From Maricaulaceae bacterium EIL42A08 (GTDB taxonomy: Bacteria > Pseudomonadota > Alphaproteobacteria > Caulobacterales > Maricaulaceae): a stretch of 64,000 nt of DNA. Each line of letters starts with the position of its first letter. Within the stretch, counting starts at the first letter, position 1. The notes under the pieces were generated by a model. It saw nothing but the letters and a program-made list of their open reading frames with translations, had not been told where the DNA came from and ran no database searches. The translations under genes were made by a program, and so were the position numbers. This document shows positions 27,918 to 37,451 of the stretch, piece by piece. The stretch spans positions 186,001 to 250,000 of the forward strand of contig JAMZNZ010000001.1 of NCBI GenBank assembly GCA_024178355.1, given 5' to 3'.

Positions 27918-29545
27918 GCAGCGTCTTCCAGAATGCTTGCGAGGATCCATTTCAGCGCTTCACCGCGCAGCCCTGCGCGGTCAAGAATGGCACTCGCTGC
28001 CGCGCAGGCAACCGGATCGCCCGGTGCCGCCTCCAACAAGGCTGCTGCGTGGAGCTGGCTCTCACCCAGCGCTCCGCCGGCGGCCGCCAGAAGACCTGGC
28101 GCGATTTGAAGCGCCGGTGCATCCGCGTCACGGGCAAGCCCGGTCATGGCGGCACGCATCTGGCCGCCATCGGGCGCTCCAAGACCAGCAAGCGCCGCGG
28201 CTTGGCACAAGCGCGGAGCATCGGCATTTTCAATCCGAGCAGCCAGGAGCGCAGCAAAGCCATCGTCTTCAATCAGCCCTGACGCCACCGCAGCGGCAAA
28301 ATCCAGCTCAACCATTACGCCAGCCGGTGGAGCCTGCCAGGGTATTTCAACGATGTCCTCAACCGGCTTGAAGCTTTCAGGCGCGGTCAAAGCTGCTGGT
28401 GCCCCTTCTGGCGTCGCAATGGGTTCCGGCTCAGGCGGAGCTGGCGGACCTTCGATCAAAGCGTCACGCCATTGCCGCGCAGCCACAACATCATCGGCTC
28501 CTAGCGCTGCGAGCACAAAAATCCGGCCATGGGCCAGCGTATCAGCCGTAATCGGAAGTCGCGCGACTTCAGGGCCATAGGCCCGTGCCGCCGCCATAAA
28601 GTCACCGGCCTCAGCCGCGTCGGTGAGGCGGATCGCAAGCGCTTCTGCAGCGATTGAACGATCAACCTCCTGCTGGATCAACGCACCAAGAGCCGCGCGT
28701 CGGTCAGCGCCCTCAAGGCCAACGGCGACTTCCAGCGCTTCAGGCAGAGTCCTTGGCAGGCTTATCGCCGGGCCAGTGCGCTCGGCTGCTTCGGACAACC
28801 AGTCAGGCGCAGTATCGACCACGAGGATGGGCGCGTCGGGTGCAATCTGCTCGGCTATGGCAAGCTCAAGTCCCGAGGTCACCGCCGCATCGGAAGGCAG
28901 ATCCAGCCCCAGGGTAAGGGCATCAAGAAGCCGGTCAAAGCTGTCGTCAGCGCTCTGCGCGCGCGCCAGCTCTGCGGTCAGCTCTGCAGCCGGAATATTG
29001 CCATCAAAAGCAAGACATGCGGCTCGCACCCGCAACCAGTCAGCCGTGTCGCGATTTTCGAGCAGCGCATTCGCGGCCTGACAGGCCGCCGCAGATTCCC
29101 CAACCGCAAACGCCGTCTCCACATACAGCGCAGACAGGTCGGCATATTCGTTGATGCTGGGTGTGCGCGACAACAGGCCATAAGCCTGACGGGCACCACC
29201 AGCGGCCAGCACACGATCGGCTCGCAGGACGGCCAGGTCCGTCAGGTCATCATTGCTGCCTTGCGGTGGCTCGCCACCTGTAAGCAGCGCTGACAGAGCC
29301 AAATCTGCGGCTGGCGTATTGTCCCAGGCACGGTCACTTGAGGCTGGTAGTGTTGCCAGCACCGCTCGCAGGGCGCGGGCATCACCGCTTGACCACACGG
29401 TGTCGGGCAGGCTTCCGCCCGCCGACACCTCGAGCGGGTTCACCTCGCCGAGCTCAGCTACGGCAATCCCGGAGGGCTGCGCGCCAGCAAGGCTTGCAGC
29501 GACAAGCACGGCGGCCGAAGCGCTAGCGATTACCTTGAAGCTCAT
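27914..29545 (-). CDS. Secreted alanine-rich protein, function unknown
   Basis: This protein of about 543 residues has a cleavable signal peptide (VIASASAAVLVAASLAGAQP) and a long helical, alanine- and leucine-rich body whose repeats resemble degenerate TPR-like helical pairs (for example about 95-215). There is a proline-rich break near 375-400. I recognise no catalytic motif. A hypothetical secreted protein lies between aroK and xerD in Caulobacter relatives too, as I recall. It overlaps xerD by 4 bp and the 48-residue membrane gene by 23 bp, suggesting one coupled unit. Confidence 0.72.
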   Translation of the reverse strand: MSFKVIASASAAVLVAASLAGAQPSGIAVAELGEVNPLEVSAGGSLPDTVWSSGDARALRAVLATLPASSDRAWDNTPAADLALSALLTGGEPPQGSNDDLTDLAVLRADRVLAAGGARQAYGLLSRTPSINEYADLSALYVETAFAVGESAAACQAANALLENRDTADWLRVRAACLAFDGNIPAAELTAELARAQSADDSFDRLLDALTLGLDLPSDAAVTSGLELAIAEQIAPDAPILVVDTAPDWLSEAAERTGPAISLPRTLPEALEVAVGLEGADRRAALGALIQQEVDRSIAAEALAIRLTDAAEAGDFMAAARAYGPEVARLPITADTLAHGRIFVLAALGADDVVAARQWRDALIEGPPAPPEPEPIATPEGAPAALTAPESFKPVEDIVEIPWQAPPAGVMVELDFAAAVASGLIEDDGFAALLAARIENADAPRLCQAAALAGLGAPDGGQMRAAMTGLARDADAPALQIAPGLLAAAGGALGESQLHAAALLEAAPGDPVACAAASAILDRAGLRGEALKWILASILEDAA

Positions 29546-29669
29546 CACTCACCTCAATACGGATTTCTGCAGGCTCCGGAGCGCCTGAATCGGCCATGGC
29601 CAGCAGCGACACAAAGCCGCCGCCAACAATCACAACCAGAACCGCCAGTCCAATCAGTACGCCTTTCAT
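29523..29669 (-). CDS. 48-residue single-pass membrane protein
   Basis: A short reading frame starting MKGVLIGLAVLVVIVGGGFV, a single strong membrane helix, followed by about 20 hydrophilic residues with three prolines and acidic residues. GGGAG lies about 8 bp before the ATG. It overlaps the start of the secreted-protein gene by 23 bp in another frame, so its translation would carry ribosomes to that start. The hydrophobic pattern and site support it as real, but no family is recognised. Confidence 0.6.
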   Translation of the reverse strand: MKGVLIGLAVLVVIVGGGFVSLLAMADSGAPEPAEIRIEVSDELQGNR

Positions 29670-29789
29670 GGGCGCTCTCTCCCGTAATACTGCATCATCG
29701 AGACCTTAATCCGGGGAATGGGGCCATTTCCAGACATGGTCGCGCCTGATTGCCGCTTTGCGGCAGTTTGGTCTATCACCTGTGGTGTT

Positions 29790-30350
29790 ATGACCATGGA
29801 TCCTCTGCCCTGTGACTTCAATCGACCTGTCGTGCTTGTCGGCCTTATGGGCGTTGGCAAGACCACGATCGGACGCCGTCTTGCCAAGCGCATGGAACGG
29901 CCCTTTGCCGATGCAGACCATGCAGTGGAGGAGTCTGCCGGGCGCTCGGTAGCCGATATCTTCAACGACTTCGGCGAAGCGGCCTTCCGCGATGGCGAGC
30001 GCAAGGTGATCGCCCGTTTGCTTGAAGAGCCTGAACCTCTAGTCCTGGCGCTGGGCGGCGGAGCCTTCATCAATGAAGAAACCCGCCAGCTTATCAAGGC
30101 GCAGGCGGTGTCCGTCTGGCTGAAGGCTGATCTTGATGTCCTGATGGAGCGCGTCTTGAGAAAGCCGGGTCAGCGCCCCCTCCTCCAGACTGACGATCCA
30201 CGAAGGGTCATGGAACGGCTCAACGCAGAGCGCGCGCCTATATACGCCGAGGCCGACATTAAGGTTGAGAGCGATGAAGCCAGCCACGATGCCACCGCTG
30301 CGCGGGTTTATGGTGCGCTGGGTGATTATCTGGCTAGGGTTCACCGATGA
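29790..30350 (+). CDS. aroK: Shikimate kinase
   Basis: AroK, 186 residues, phosphorylates shikimate in the pathway to aromatic amino acids. Motifs: GLMGVGKTTIGRRLA (P-loop), FADADHAVEESAGRSVADIF (shikimate binding), LALGGGAF. The ATG at 29790 is chosen; a second at 29796 is equally open, while an upstream ATG at 29718 would add a cysteine-rich leader. It is divergent from the small membrane gene and overlaps aroB by 4 bp. Confidence 0.97.
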   Translation: MTMDPLPCDFNRPVVLVGLMGVGKTTIGRRLAKRMERPFADADHAVEESAGRSVADIFNDFGEAAFRDGERKVIARLLEEPEPLVLALGGGAFINEETRQLIKAQAVSVWLKADLDVLMERVLRKPGQRPLLQTDDPRRVMERLNAERAPIYAEADIKVESDEASHDATAARVYGALGDYLARVHR

Positions 30351-31456
30351 CCGAGCACCGTATTGTTTCCGTTGAGCTGGGCGCGCGCAGCTATGACGTT
30401 GTTGTTGGCGATGGCGCGCTTGAAGCCTCCGGCCATCGCATTGCCGCACTATGCCCAAACGGACGCGCGATCGTGGTGGCTGACGAAGCCGCGCTAGCCC
30501 ATCACGGCCAGACTCTGCGCCGCACCCTTGAAGCAGCCGGGCTAAAACTTGAACTAATAAGCCTGGCCGGCGGGGAAGCGGCGAAGAGCTGGGACTCAGT
30601 AAGGTCGCTTACCGACCGCCTGTTAGAACTGGGCATGGAGCGCGGTGAGAGCCTTATCGCGTTTGGCGGGGGTACGATTGGTGACCTTGCCGGCTTTGCC
30701 GCTGCCATCACCAAGCGAGGGACCGGTTTCATCCAGATTCCCACCACCCTGCTGGCCCAGGTGGACAGTTCGGTGGGTGGCAAGACCGGTATAAATACCA
30801 GCGCGGGCAAGAATCTGGTGGGTGCCTTCCACCAGCCTGGCCTCGTGATTGCCGATACGAGCCTTCTAACCAGCCTGCCGGTGCGAGAGCTGCGGGCGGG
30901 CTATGCTGAAATCCTGAAAGCCGGACTGATCGGCGATGCGCGCTTCTTTGCGCGACTGGAGGCGGCCGGAACACACGGGCTTTCCGGCACCGGCCTGGTG
31001 GATGCCATCGCTGACGCCGTTGCGTTCAAGGCGCGCATCGTGGCCGAAGATGAGCGCGAAGGCGGACAACGCGCGCTTCTCAATCTTGGTCACACCTTTG
31101 GCCATGCTTTTGAAGCTGAAGCCACCAGGGGTGCAATCGTGCACGGCGAAGCGGTTGCGGTGGGTATGGTGCTGGCCTTCGATTACTCGGTGCGCCTCGG
31201 CCAGTGTTCGAAAAAGGACGCCGACCATGCCCGCAAGGCCATCGCAGCAGCTGGCTTACCGACCACACCAGCACAGCTTGGTGGCGGCCCTTACGACGCC
31301 GAAGCGCTTGTGGCTCGCATGGCGTCAGACAAAAAGAATACGGGCGGCGCAATCACGCTTATACTGGCGCGCGCCATCGGGGAGACCTACATCGCTCCCC
31401 ACGCTGATCGCTCTGACCTGACAGAGTTTTTGAAAGAGGAATTAAAGCGCCAATGA
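30347..31456 (+). CDS. aroB: 3-dehydroquinate synthase
   Basis: AroB, 369 residues, converts DAHP to 3-dehydroquinate with NAD and a divalent metal. The signature GGGTIGDLAGFAAA is followed by QIPTTLLAQVDSSVGGKTGI and the metal histidines in NLGHTFGHAFE and HGEAVAVGM. It is translationally coupled to aroK (ATGA overlap) and to the CNNM gene downstream (also ATGA). Confidence 0.98.
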   Translation: MTEHRIVSVELGARSYDVVVGDGALEASGHRIAALCPNGRAIVVADEAALAHHGQTLRRTLEAAGLKLELISLAGGEAAKSWDSVRSLTDRLLELGMERGESLIAFGGGTIGDLAGFAAAITKRGTGFIQIPTTLLAQVDSSVGGKTGINTSAGKNLVGAFHQPGLVIADTSLLTSLPVRELRAGYAEILKAGLIGDARFFARLEAAGTHGLSGTGLVDAIADAVAFKARIVAEDEREGGQRALLNLGHTFGHAFEAEATRGAIVHGEAVAVGMVLAFDYSVRLGQCSKKDADHARKAIAAAGLPTTPAQLGGGPYDAEALVARMASDKKNTGGAITLILARAIGETYIAPHADRSDLTEFLKEELKRQ

Positions 31457-32745
31457 CGCTTGAACCATGGATGGGCTGGACGGCCCTGACAATCCTGGGC
31501 CTTCTGGCTTGCTCGGGCTTTTTCTCCGGCTCCGAAACCGCACTGACCGCCACGTCCAAGGCGCGCATGCTCTCCCTTGAAAAGGAGAAGGATCATCGCG
31601 CGCGCAGGGTCAACACGCTGATCGCTGACCGGGAAAGCCTGATCGGCGCGATCCTGCTGGGCAATAACCTGGTGAATATTCTCGCAGCGTCTCTGGCCTC
31701 GGCGATGTTCCTGGCGATGTTTGGCGAAGCGGGTGTGCCCATTGCCACGCTGGTGATGACGCTGCTCGTCCTGATCTTCGCTGAAGTGCTGCCGAAAACC
31801 TATGCCCTGTCCAATCCGGACCGCATGGCGCTGTTTGTCTCACTTCCCATCAGAGTCTTCGTGATCGTCTTCTCGCCAATCGTCGCCGCGGTTCAGGCCG
31901 TGGTGCGCGGGACGCTGCGCATCCTGGGCGCAAATGTCGAAGGCGATGTGCTGTCGGCCCACGACGAGCTGCGCGGTCATATCGACCTGCACCACCAGGA
32001 AGGCGGCGTGGTGAAGACCGACCGGGATATGCTGGGCGGCGTGCTGGATCTGCGTGAATTGACCGTCGACGAGGTCATGGTGCACCGCAAGAACCTGACC
32101 ATGCTCGACATTGACGAGCCGAACTACACGCTCGTTACCGAAGCACTGAACTCGCCACACACCCGTATCCCGCTTTACAAGGATGATCCGGACGAGATCG
32201 TTGGCGTGCTCCACGCCCGCGATCTGGCGCGCGCCCTGCACGAAGCCGATGGCGACGCCTCCAAGGTCGATATTGAGGCGATCAAGCGCGATGCCTGGTT
32301 CATCCCTGAGACCACCGAGCTGCTGGACCAGCTGACCGCCTTCCGCCAGAAGCGCGAGCACTTTGCGCTGGTGGTCGACGAGTATGGCGCGCTGATGGGC
32401 ATCGTGACGCTGGAAGACATCATTGAAGAAATCGTCGGCGAGATCGAGGATGAGCACGATGTCGCCGTTGAAGGCGTGTCACGGGAAGCCGATGGCACTG
32501 TACTGGTCGACGGCTCTGCACCAATCCGGGACGTGAACCGCGCGCTGGACTGGGAACTGCCCGATGAAGAGGCGGTGACGATTGCTGGTCTGGTCATCCA
32601 TGAAGCCCAGACCATCCCCAATCAGGGCCAGATCTTCCGCTTTCATGGCGTGCAGTTTGAAATCATCGAGCGCGAGCGCAACCAGATCACCAAGATGCGC
32701 CTGAAAGCGGAACCCAAGCCGGAACTCACCAACGGGGCGGGTTAA
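31453..32745 (+). CDS. CNNM/CorC-family transporter (DUF21-CBS-CorC)
   Basis: This 430-residue protein has an N-terminal DUF21 membrane domain with GFFSGSETALTATSKARM and GNNLVNILAASLASA, then a CBS pair (about 205-330; RKNLTMLDIDEPNYTL, DEYGALMGIVTLEDIIEEIV) and a C-terminal CorC/HlyC domain. Homologues move magnesium or cobalt out of, or sodium across, the membrane. The coupling with aroB recurs in alphaproteobacteria. Its stop overlaps that of the convergent L,D-transpeptidase by 4 bp. Confidence 0.93.
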   Translation: MTLEPWMGWTALTILGLLACSGFFSGSETALTATSKARMLSLEKEKDHRARRVNTLIADRESLIGAILLGNNLVNILAASLASAMFLAMFGEAGVPIATLVMTLLVLIFAEVLPKTYALSNPDRMALFVSLPIRVFVIVFSPIVAAVQAVVRGTLRILGANVEGDVLSAHDELRGHIDLHHQEGGVVKTDRDMLGGVLDLRELTVDEVMVHRKNLTMLDIDEPNYTLVTEALNSPHTRIPLYKDDPDEIVGVLHARDLARALHEADGDASKVDIEAIKRDAWFIPETTELLDQLTAFRQKREHFALVVDEYGALMGIVTLEDIIEEIVGEIEDEHDVAVEGVSREADGTVLVDGSAPIRDVNRALDWELPDEEAVTIAGLVIHEAQTIPNQGQIFRFHGVQFEIIERERNQITKMRLKAEPKPELTNGAG

Positions 32746-34238
32746 GGCGCAGGCGCTTCAGCGTCTGCATCTTCAGCAGATGCAGTTACGACCGGCGGAG
32801 GCGGCAGAACGCCGTTGAGAGCATCGATCACCGCCTGATCGCGGCTATAGACGTCGTGGACATAGCGCACGTCGCCGACCTGGTTGGTAACCGCGGTGAA
32901 GTAGAGCATGTGGACCGGGATGGTGTTGCGAAGACGTACCCTCACGGTCTGCTCACCTGCAAAGGCGGCGCGGACCTGGCGCGGGTCCCAGCCCTCAGAC
33001 TCCATCACCCAGACCGCCAGGTCTTCGGGGTTCTGAACCCGCACGCACCCAGAGGAGTCCGACCTTTGAGAATTGGCAAAATTATCCCGATGCGGGGTGT
33101 CGTGGATGTAGACATTGTGCACGTTGGGAAAGAGGAATTTGACCTTGCCCATGGCGTTGTTCGGGCCAGGTGCCTGGATCACACGATAGCGCCGGTTGGC
33201 CCAGTCAGCTTCACTGGCCGGGACAGTAGCACCGGTATCGAGATCAACCAGCCTGTAGCCTTCTGAATAGGCATAGCCGGGCGAGGTCTGAAAGGTCTGC
33301 AGCCAACGCTGGCCTAGCCCCATCGGCGTGTACCACCAGGGATTAATCTCAACGATGGACATGGCTTCGGAGAAAACCGGAGTTCGGGCGTAGCGGGTTC
33401 CGATTTGGGCTTCGTGGACGCGAGCCACCGCCCCGCCCCGCCACGCTTCAAGGCGGTAGTCGGCGATATTCACCCGGATATGGCGGTCGCCCAGATCAGC
33501 GGGCAGCCAGCGCCAGCGCTCGAGATTGGCACGCAGCTGATTAATACGTCGCGCATCGGTGGCATTCAGTTCAGCCAGCGTTGCCGCGCCCAGTCGCCCG
33601 TCAGCAGCCAGATTGGCTCGCGCCTGAAAGCGCACCAGCGCCGTTTCCAGCTGGCGATCAAAGGCTGCACCGACGCGCCCAGGCTGAGGCAGCAGCCCAA
33701 GCTCGAACAGACGGGCGCGCAACGCATCAACGCGCGGCCCGGCATCACCCAGCCCCAAAGAGGGCCCGGCGGCGATCTCAATGGTGGCTGAGGGCAGTGT
33801 CGTGCGCCGGATCAGTTCAGACCGCAGCGCGATATAGTCAGGATGCTGGGGTGCAAGCGCTTCAAAGCTCTCATATATCTGGCCACTCTCACGCGCCTCG
33901 GCATACCAGGTCAGCAGGTCCTGATCGCGAACGGCTGTGGTCCAGTCTTCGTCAAGGTCGCGCGGATCGACATAGCCAAAAGCCACGTCTTCAGCATAGG
34001 CGAACCAGGCGGCACGAGCAGCGCGATCCCGAGTCTCGCCCATGGGCATGGCCGCGAGCGCACGCGGATCAGCGTAGTCGGAGGGGTCGAGACCATGGGT
34101 CCAGGCTTCCGCCAGGGCATAGCCGAGCGCTTCGATCTCGGTATCGGTCCAGCGGGCTGTCCAGCTACGCTGCGCATCAGCAGACGCTGTAAACAGCGTC
34201 ATCCCCAGACACAGCAAGACCGTGGCGACCAAGCGCAT
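32742..34238 (-). CDS. Periplasmic L,D-transpeptidase (YcbB type)
   Basis: This 498-residue protein has a signal peptide (LVATVLLCLGMTLFTASADA), an N-terminal helical scaffold, a peptidoglycan-binding helical domain (about 155-215) and a YkuD catalytic domain (about 245-435). The active site is SSGCVRVQNPEDLAVWV with Cys about 398 and the upstream His in YIHDTPHRDNF. It makes 3-3 crosslinks in peptidoglycan; YcbB-type enzymes support wall repair under stress. Its ribosome-binding site (GGGAGGGGG) lies in the 3' arm of a 16-bp hairpin at 34242-34300. Confidence 0.93.
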   Translation of the reverse strand: MRLVATVLLCLGMTLFTASADAQRSWTARWTDTEIEALGYALAEAWTHGLDPSDYADPRALAAMPMGETRDRAARAAWFAYAEDVAFGYVDPRDLDEDWTTAVRDQDLLTWYAEARESGQIYESFEALAPQHPDYIALRSELIRRTTLPSATIEIAAGPSLGLGDAGPRVDALRARLFELGLLPQPGRVGAAFDRQLETALVRFQARANLAADGRLGAATLAELNATDARRINQLRANLERWRWLPADLGDRHIRVNIADYRLEAWRGGAVARVHEAQIGTRYARTPVFSEAMSIVEINPWWYTPMGLGQRWLQTFQTSPGYAYSEGYRLVDLDTGATVPASEADWANRRYRVIQAPGPNNAMGKVKFLFPNVHNVYIHDTPHRDNFANSQRSDSSGCVRVQNPEDLAVWVMESEGWDPRQVRAAFAGEQTVRVRLRNTIPVHMLYFTAVTNQVGDVRYVHDVYSRDQAVIDALNGVLPPPPVVTASAEDADAEAPAP

Positions 34239-34241
34239 GCG

Positions 34242-34300
34242 ATTCCCCCTCCCGCGGGTGTGGAGGTTAACAAACCTTTTCCAACCGCGGGAGGGGGAAT
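34242..34300 (-). promoter_or_regulatory. 16-bp hairpin covering the L,D-transpeptidase ribosome-binding site
   Basis: Bases 34242-34257 and 34285-34300 are perfect reverse complements, separated by 27 bases. Read on the minus strand, the 3' arm contains GGGAGGGGG and ends 3 bases before the transpeptidase ATG, so folding would hide that site. The hairpin begins 4 bases after the putA stop and has no T-run on the minus strand. It may stop translation from putA read-through transcripts or protect an mRNA end. Confidence 0.6.
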
Positions 34301-34304
34301 TTTA

Positions 34305-37300
34305 TCAGGCGAGGCTGAGCAGCTCCGGATCACCACCCTGGGCGGAGATGTTGATGGTAACCGTCCGCTCAGCGGCAAAGCGGTGGATGTAGTTCGGACC
34401 GCCCGCCTTCGGACCGGTCCCGGACAGGCCTTCACCGCCAAAGGGCTGAACGCCAACCACAGCACCCGTGATGTTGCGGTTCACATAGACATTGCCCGCA
34501 GGCACCGCATCGCGGACCGTGTGGAAGAAACGATCAAGGCGCGAGTGAACACCCAGCGTGAGGCCGTAATGCTTGTCCGCCAACTGCTTGGCGATCTTGG
34601 GCAAGTCAGCGCGCTTGTAGCGCAGGACATGCATGATTGGGCCGAACTTCTCTTCGGTCAGCTGATCGAGATTATCGATCTCGATCATGGTTGGCGCGAA
34701 GAAGCGACCCTGGCTCGAAAGTTCCTGCGGCATCGGTGCGCGGTGCAGGATTTTCGCCGGTCCGCCCATGGCAGCCACGTGGGCTTCAAGCATGGCTTGG
34801 GCTTCCGCATCAATCACCGGACCAATATCGGTGAAGGCATCGCTTGGATCACCCAGTGCCAGGGCATCCATCGCCCCTTTAAGGCCCTCGATCAGCTTAT
34901 CGGCGGTGTCTTCGGGCAGGAAGAGCACGCGCAGGGCCGAGCACCGCTGACCGGCAGAGCCAAAGGCCGAAAGGATAGCGTCGTCGATCACCTGCTCGGT
35001 CAACGCCGAGGTGTCAACGAACATGCCATTGAGACCGCCGGTTTCTGCAATTAGCGGCACGATCGGGCCATCCTTGGCCGCCAGCGTGCGATTGATCAGG
35101 CGCGCCACCTCGGTAGAGCCGGTAAAGGCCACGCCGGCAATGTCAGGAAGGCTGGTCAGTGCGGCACCAATGCCACCGTCACCGGGCAGAAGGTGCAGAA
35201 CTTCGGTCGGCAGACCGGCTTCCTGGTACAGCTTCACAGCTTCTGAGGCGATCAGCGGGCTCTGTTCAGCCGGCTTGGCAAGCACGGTGTTGCCAGCCGC
35301 GAGCGCAGCAGCGAGCTGGCCGGTGAAAATTGCCAGCGGGAAGTTCCACGGGCTGATGCACACAAACACGCCGCGCCCTTTAAGCTCCAGGTGGTTGGTT
35401 TCACCGGCTGGTCCGGGCAAGCGCACCGGGTCACCAAACTTGGTTTCGGCTTCAACGGCGTAATAACGCAGAAAATCGACCGCCTCGCGAACCTCAGCTA
35501 TCCCATCCAGCAAGGTCTTGCCGGTCTCACGCGCCATCAGCGCGAGGAGATAGTCGGTGTTGGCTTCAAGGGCGTCGGCCATCTTGCGCAGGATTTCAGC
35601 GCGTTCAGCACCGCCCTTGGCGTCCCATTTGGGCTGGGCGGCCTTGGCGATTTCCATGGCGTTGGAGACGTCGTTTCCATCGGCATCGCTGCACTGGGAA
35701 ACAACAAACTCAAGATCAACCGGGCTGACATTATCCAGCGGAGCCAGCGTCTTCATCTTGCCATTGACGATGGCACCACAGGCGTAAGGCGCATTCGCGT
35801 CAAAGGCAGCCTGAGCCTTCTTAAGACGCTCACGCGTGCCAACCTGCGCCAAGTCATGGCCAGCCGAGTTCAACCGATCCTTGCCGTAAAGCGCGTCAGG
35901 AGCCGGGATGAAGGGGTGGCGGTCCAGAATTTCAGCCTGCGCAAACGGGCCGGACGCCACGTCTTTCGCGGGCACGTCTTCATCAAGGAAGGCGTTCACG
36001 AAGCTGGTGTTCGCACCGTTTTCCAGAAGGCGGCGCACCAGATAGGGCAGCAAATCCTCATGGCTTCCGACCGGCGCGTAGATGCGCACCTCGCCCAGAT
36101 CCTTGCCCCAGCTTTCAGCGGCCGCTGCGTAAAGCGGCTCACCCATACCGTGCAGGCGCTGGAACTCATAAGCCGAGTTACCAACTTCCCTGGCGATCTC
36201 GCGCACGGCACACAGAGAGTGAGCGTTATGGGTCGCAAACTGGCCGAAGATAGCTTGCGGCGCGTTCAACATGACACGGGCACAGGCCAGATAATTCATG
36301 TCGGTTGCCGGCTTTGTCGACCAGACCGGGAAGTCCGGCTGACCATTGGTCTGAGCCAGCTTGATCTCGGTATCCCAGTAAGCACCCTTGACGAGGCGCA
36401 CCATGAAGCGGCGTCCCGAGGCTTCGCCAAGATCCACAAGACGCTCGAGCACACCACGAGCACGCTTCTGATAGGCCTGGATCGCGATGCCCAGACCATT
36501 CCAGCCTGACAGCGATGGCTCGTGGGCCAGCCGCTCCAGCACCTTCAGCTGCAGCACCAGACGGTCACTTTCCTCAGCGTCGAGCGTGAAGCCGATATCG
36601 GCTGCCCTGGCCGCTTCAGCCTGCTCCAGAACACGCGGATACAGCTCGTCCATGACAAGCTGCTCTTTGACCGCCTGGTAGCGCGGGTGAAGCGCGGACA
36701 GCTTGACGCTGACGCCATCGACCTTTTCCACCGATCCCTCGCCGCGCTTTGCGGCAACCGCAGCAATCGCGTCCATGTAGCGCTTGTGATAGCGCTGCGC
36801 GTCGGCCTCGGTGCGAGCGCCCTCACCCAACATGTCAAAGCTGAAGAGTGGGCGCATTTCGCCATACATCTTCCACGCCCGGCCGCGCTTGATCGCACCG
36901 TTGATGGAGCGTCCGAGCACGAACTGCTCGCCCAGAATGCCCATGGCGCGACGGGTGGCGCTGCGAATCACAGGCTCGCCCATCCGGCCTGCCATACGGC
37001 GGAAATAGCCCCCCGGGTCACGCTTGGCGTCGCGGTCGACATCCATCAGCGAGCCCGTGAGCATGAGGCCCAGCGTGGAGGCGTTGACCAGCCAGTTGTC
37101 CGACTTCCAGGCGTGCTCGGCCCACTTGCCAGAGCCGATCTTCTCAGAGATCAGATCGTCGGCCGTGTCGGCATCGGGAACGCGCAGCAGCGCTTCAGCC
37201 AGACACATCAGCGCCAGGCCTTCCTTGTTGGACAGGCCAAATTCCTGAAGGAAGCTTTCCATGAGGCCGCCGCCACGGCGGGTCTCGCGCGCACGCTCGA

Positions 37301-37451
37301 CCAGTTTGACGGCCTCGCCGCCCGCTCGCTCACGCGCTTCGTCGTCAAGCCCGACCTGTTTATCCAGCTTGCGCGCCAACGAGCGCTCGTCAGCAAATTT
37401 CAGTTTATCAAGACCATCCCAGTCAATGGCGATATCGGCGTGGTCGCGCAT
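34305..37451 (-). CDS. putA: Bifunctional proline dehydrogenase/P5C dehydrogenase PutA
   Basis: PutA, 1048 residues, oxidises proline to glutamate in two steps. The flavin proline-dehydrogenase barrel (about 130-450) has RFMVRLVKGAYWDTEIK and YAPVGSHEDLLPYLVRRLLE; the aldehyde dehydrogenase part (about 530-1020) has CISPWNFPLAIFTG, FTGSTEVA and the catalytic Cys in GSAGQRCSALRV. There is no N-terminal ribbon-helix-helix, so it lacks the autorepressor found in E. coli PutA. The ATG at 37451 has GGAGG 7 bp upstream. It is divergent from the glycosyltransferase across a 567-bp gap. Confidence 0.97.
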   Translation of the reverse strand: MRDHADIAIDWDGLDKLKFADERSLARKLDKQVGLDDEARERAGGEAVKLVERARETRRGGGLMESFLQEFGLSNKEGLALMCLAEALLRVPDADTADDLISEKIGSGKWAEHAWKSDNWLVNASTLGLMLTGSLMDVDRDAKRDPGGYFRRMAGRMGEPVIRSATRRAMGILGEQFVLGRSINGAIKRGRAWKMYGEMRPLFSFDMLGEGARTEADAQRYHKRYMDAIAAVAAKRGEGSVEKVDGVSVKLSALHPRYQAVKEQLVMDELYPRVLEQAEAARAADIGFTLDAEESDRLVLQLKVLERLAHEPSLSGWNGLGIAIQAYQKRARGVLERLVDLGEASGRRFMVRLVKGAYWDTEIKLAQTNGQPDFPVWSTKPATDMNYLACARVMLNAPQAIFGQFATHNAHSLCAVREIAREVGNSAYEFQRLHGMGEPLYAAAAESWGKDLGEVRIYAPVGSHEDLLPYLVRRLLENGANTSFVNAFLDEDVPAKDVASGPFAQAEILDRHPFIPAPDALYGKDRLNSAGHDLAQVGTRERLKKAQAAFDANAPYACGAIVNGKMKTLAPLDNVSPVDLEFVVSQCSDADGNDVSNAMEIAKAAQPKWDAKGGAERAEILRKMADALEANTDYLLALMARETGKTLLDGIAEVREAVDFLRYYAVEAETKFGDPVRLPGPAGETNHLELKGRGVFVCISPWNFPLAIFTGQLAAALAAGNTVLAKPAEQSPLIASEAVKLYQEAGLPTEVLHLLPGDGGIGAALTSLPDIAGVAFTGSTEVARLINRTLAAKDGPIVPLIAETGGLNGMFVDTSALTEQVIDDAILSAFGSAGQRCSALRVLFLPEDTADKLIEGLKGAMDALALGDPSDAFTDIGPVIDAEAQAMLEAHVAAMGGPAKILHRAPMPQELSSQGRFFAPTMIEIDNLDQLTEEKFGPIMHVLRYKRADLPKIAKQLADKHYGLTLGVHSRLDRFFHTVRDAVPAGNVYVNRNITGAVVGVQPFGGEGLSGTGPKAGGPNYIHRFAAERTVTINISAQGGDPELLSLA

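Noticed and set aside
33843-35054. 403-codon open frame on the plus strand
   Set aside because: It lies opposite the L,D-transpeptidase and putA and shows no conserved motif; a shadow of their codon bias.
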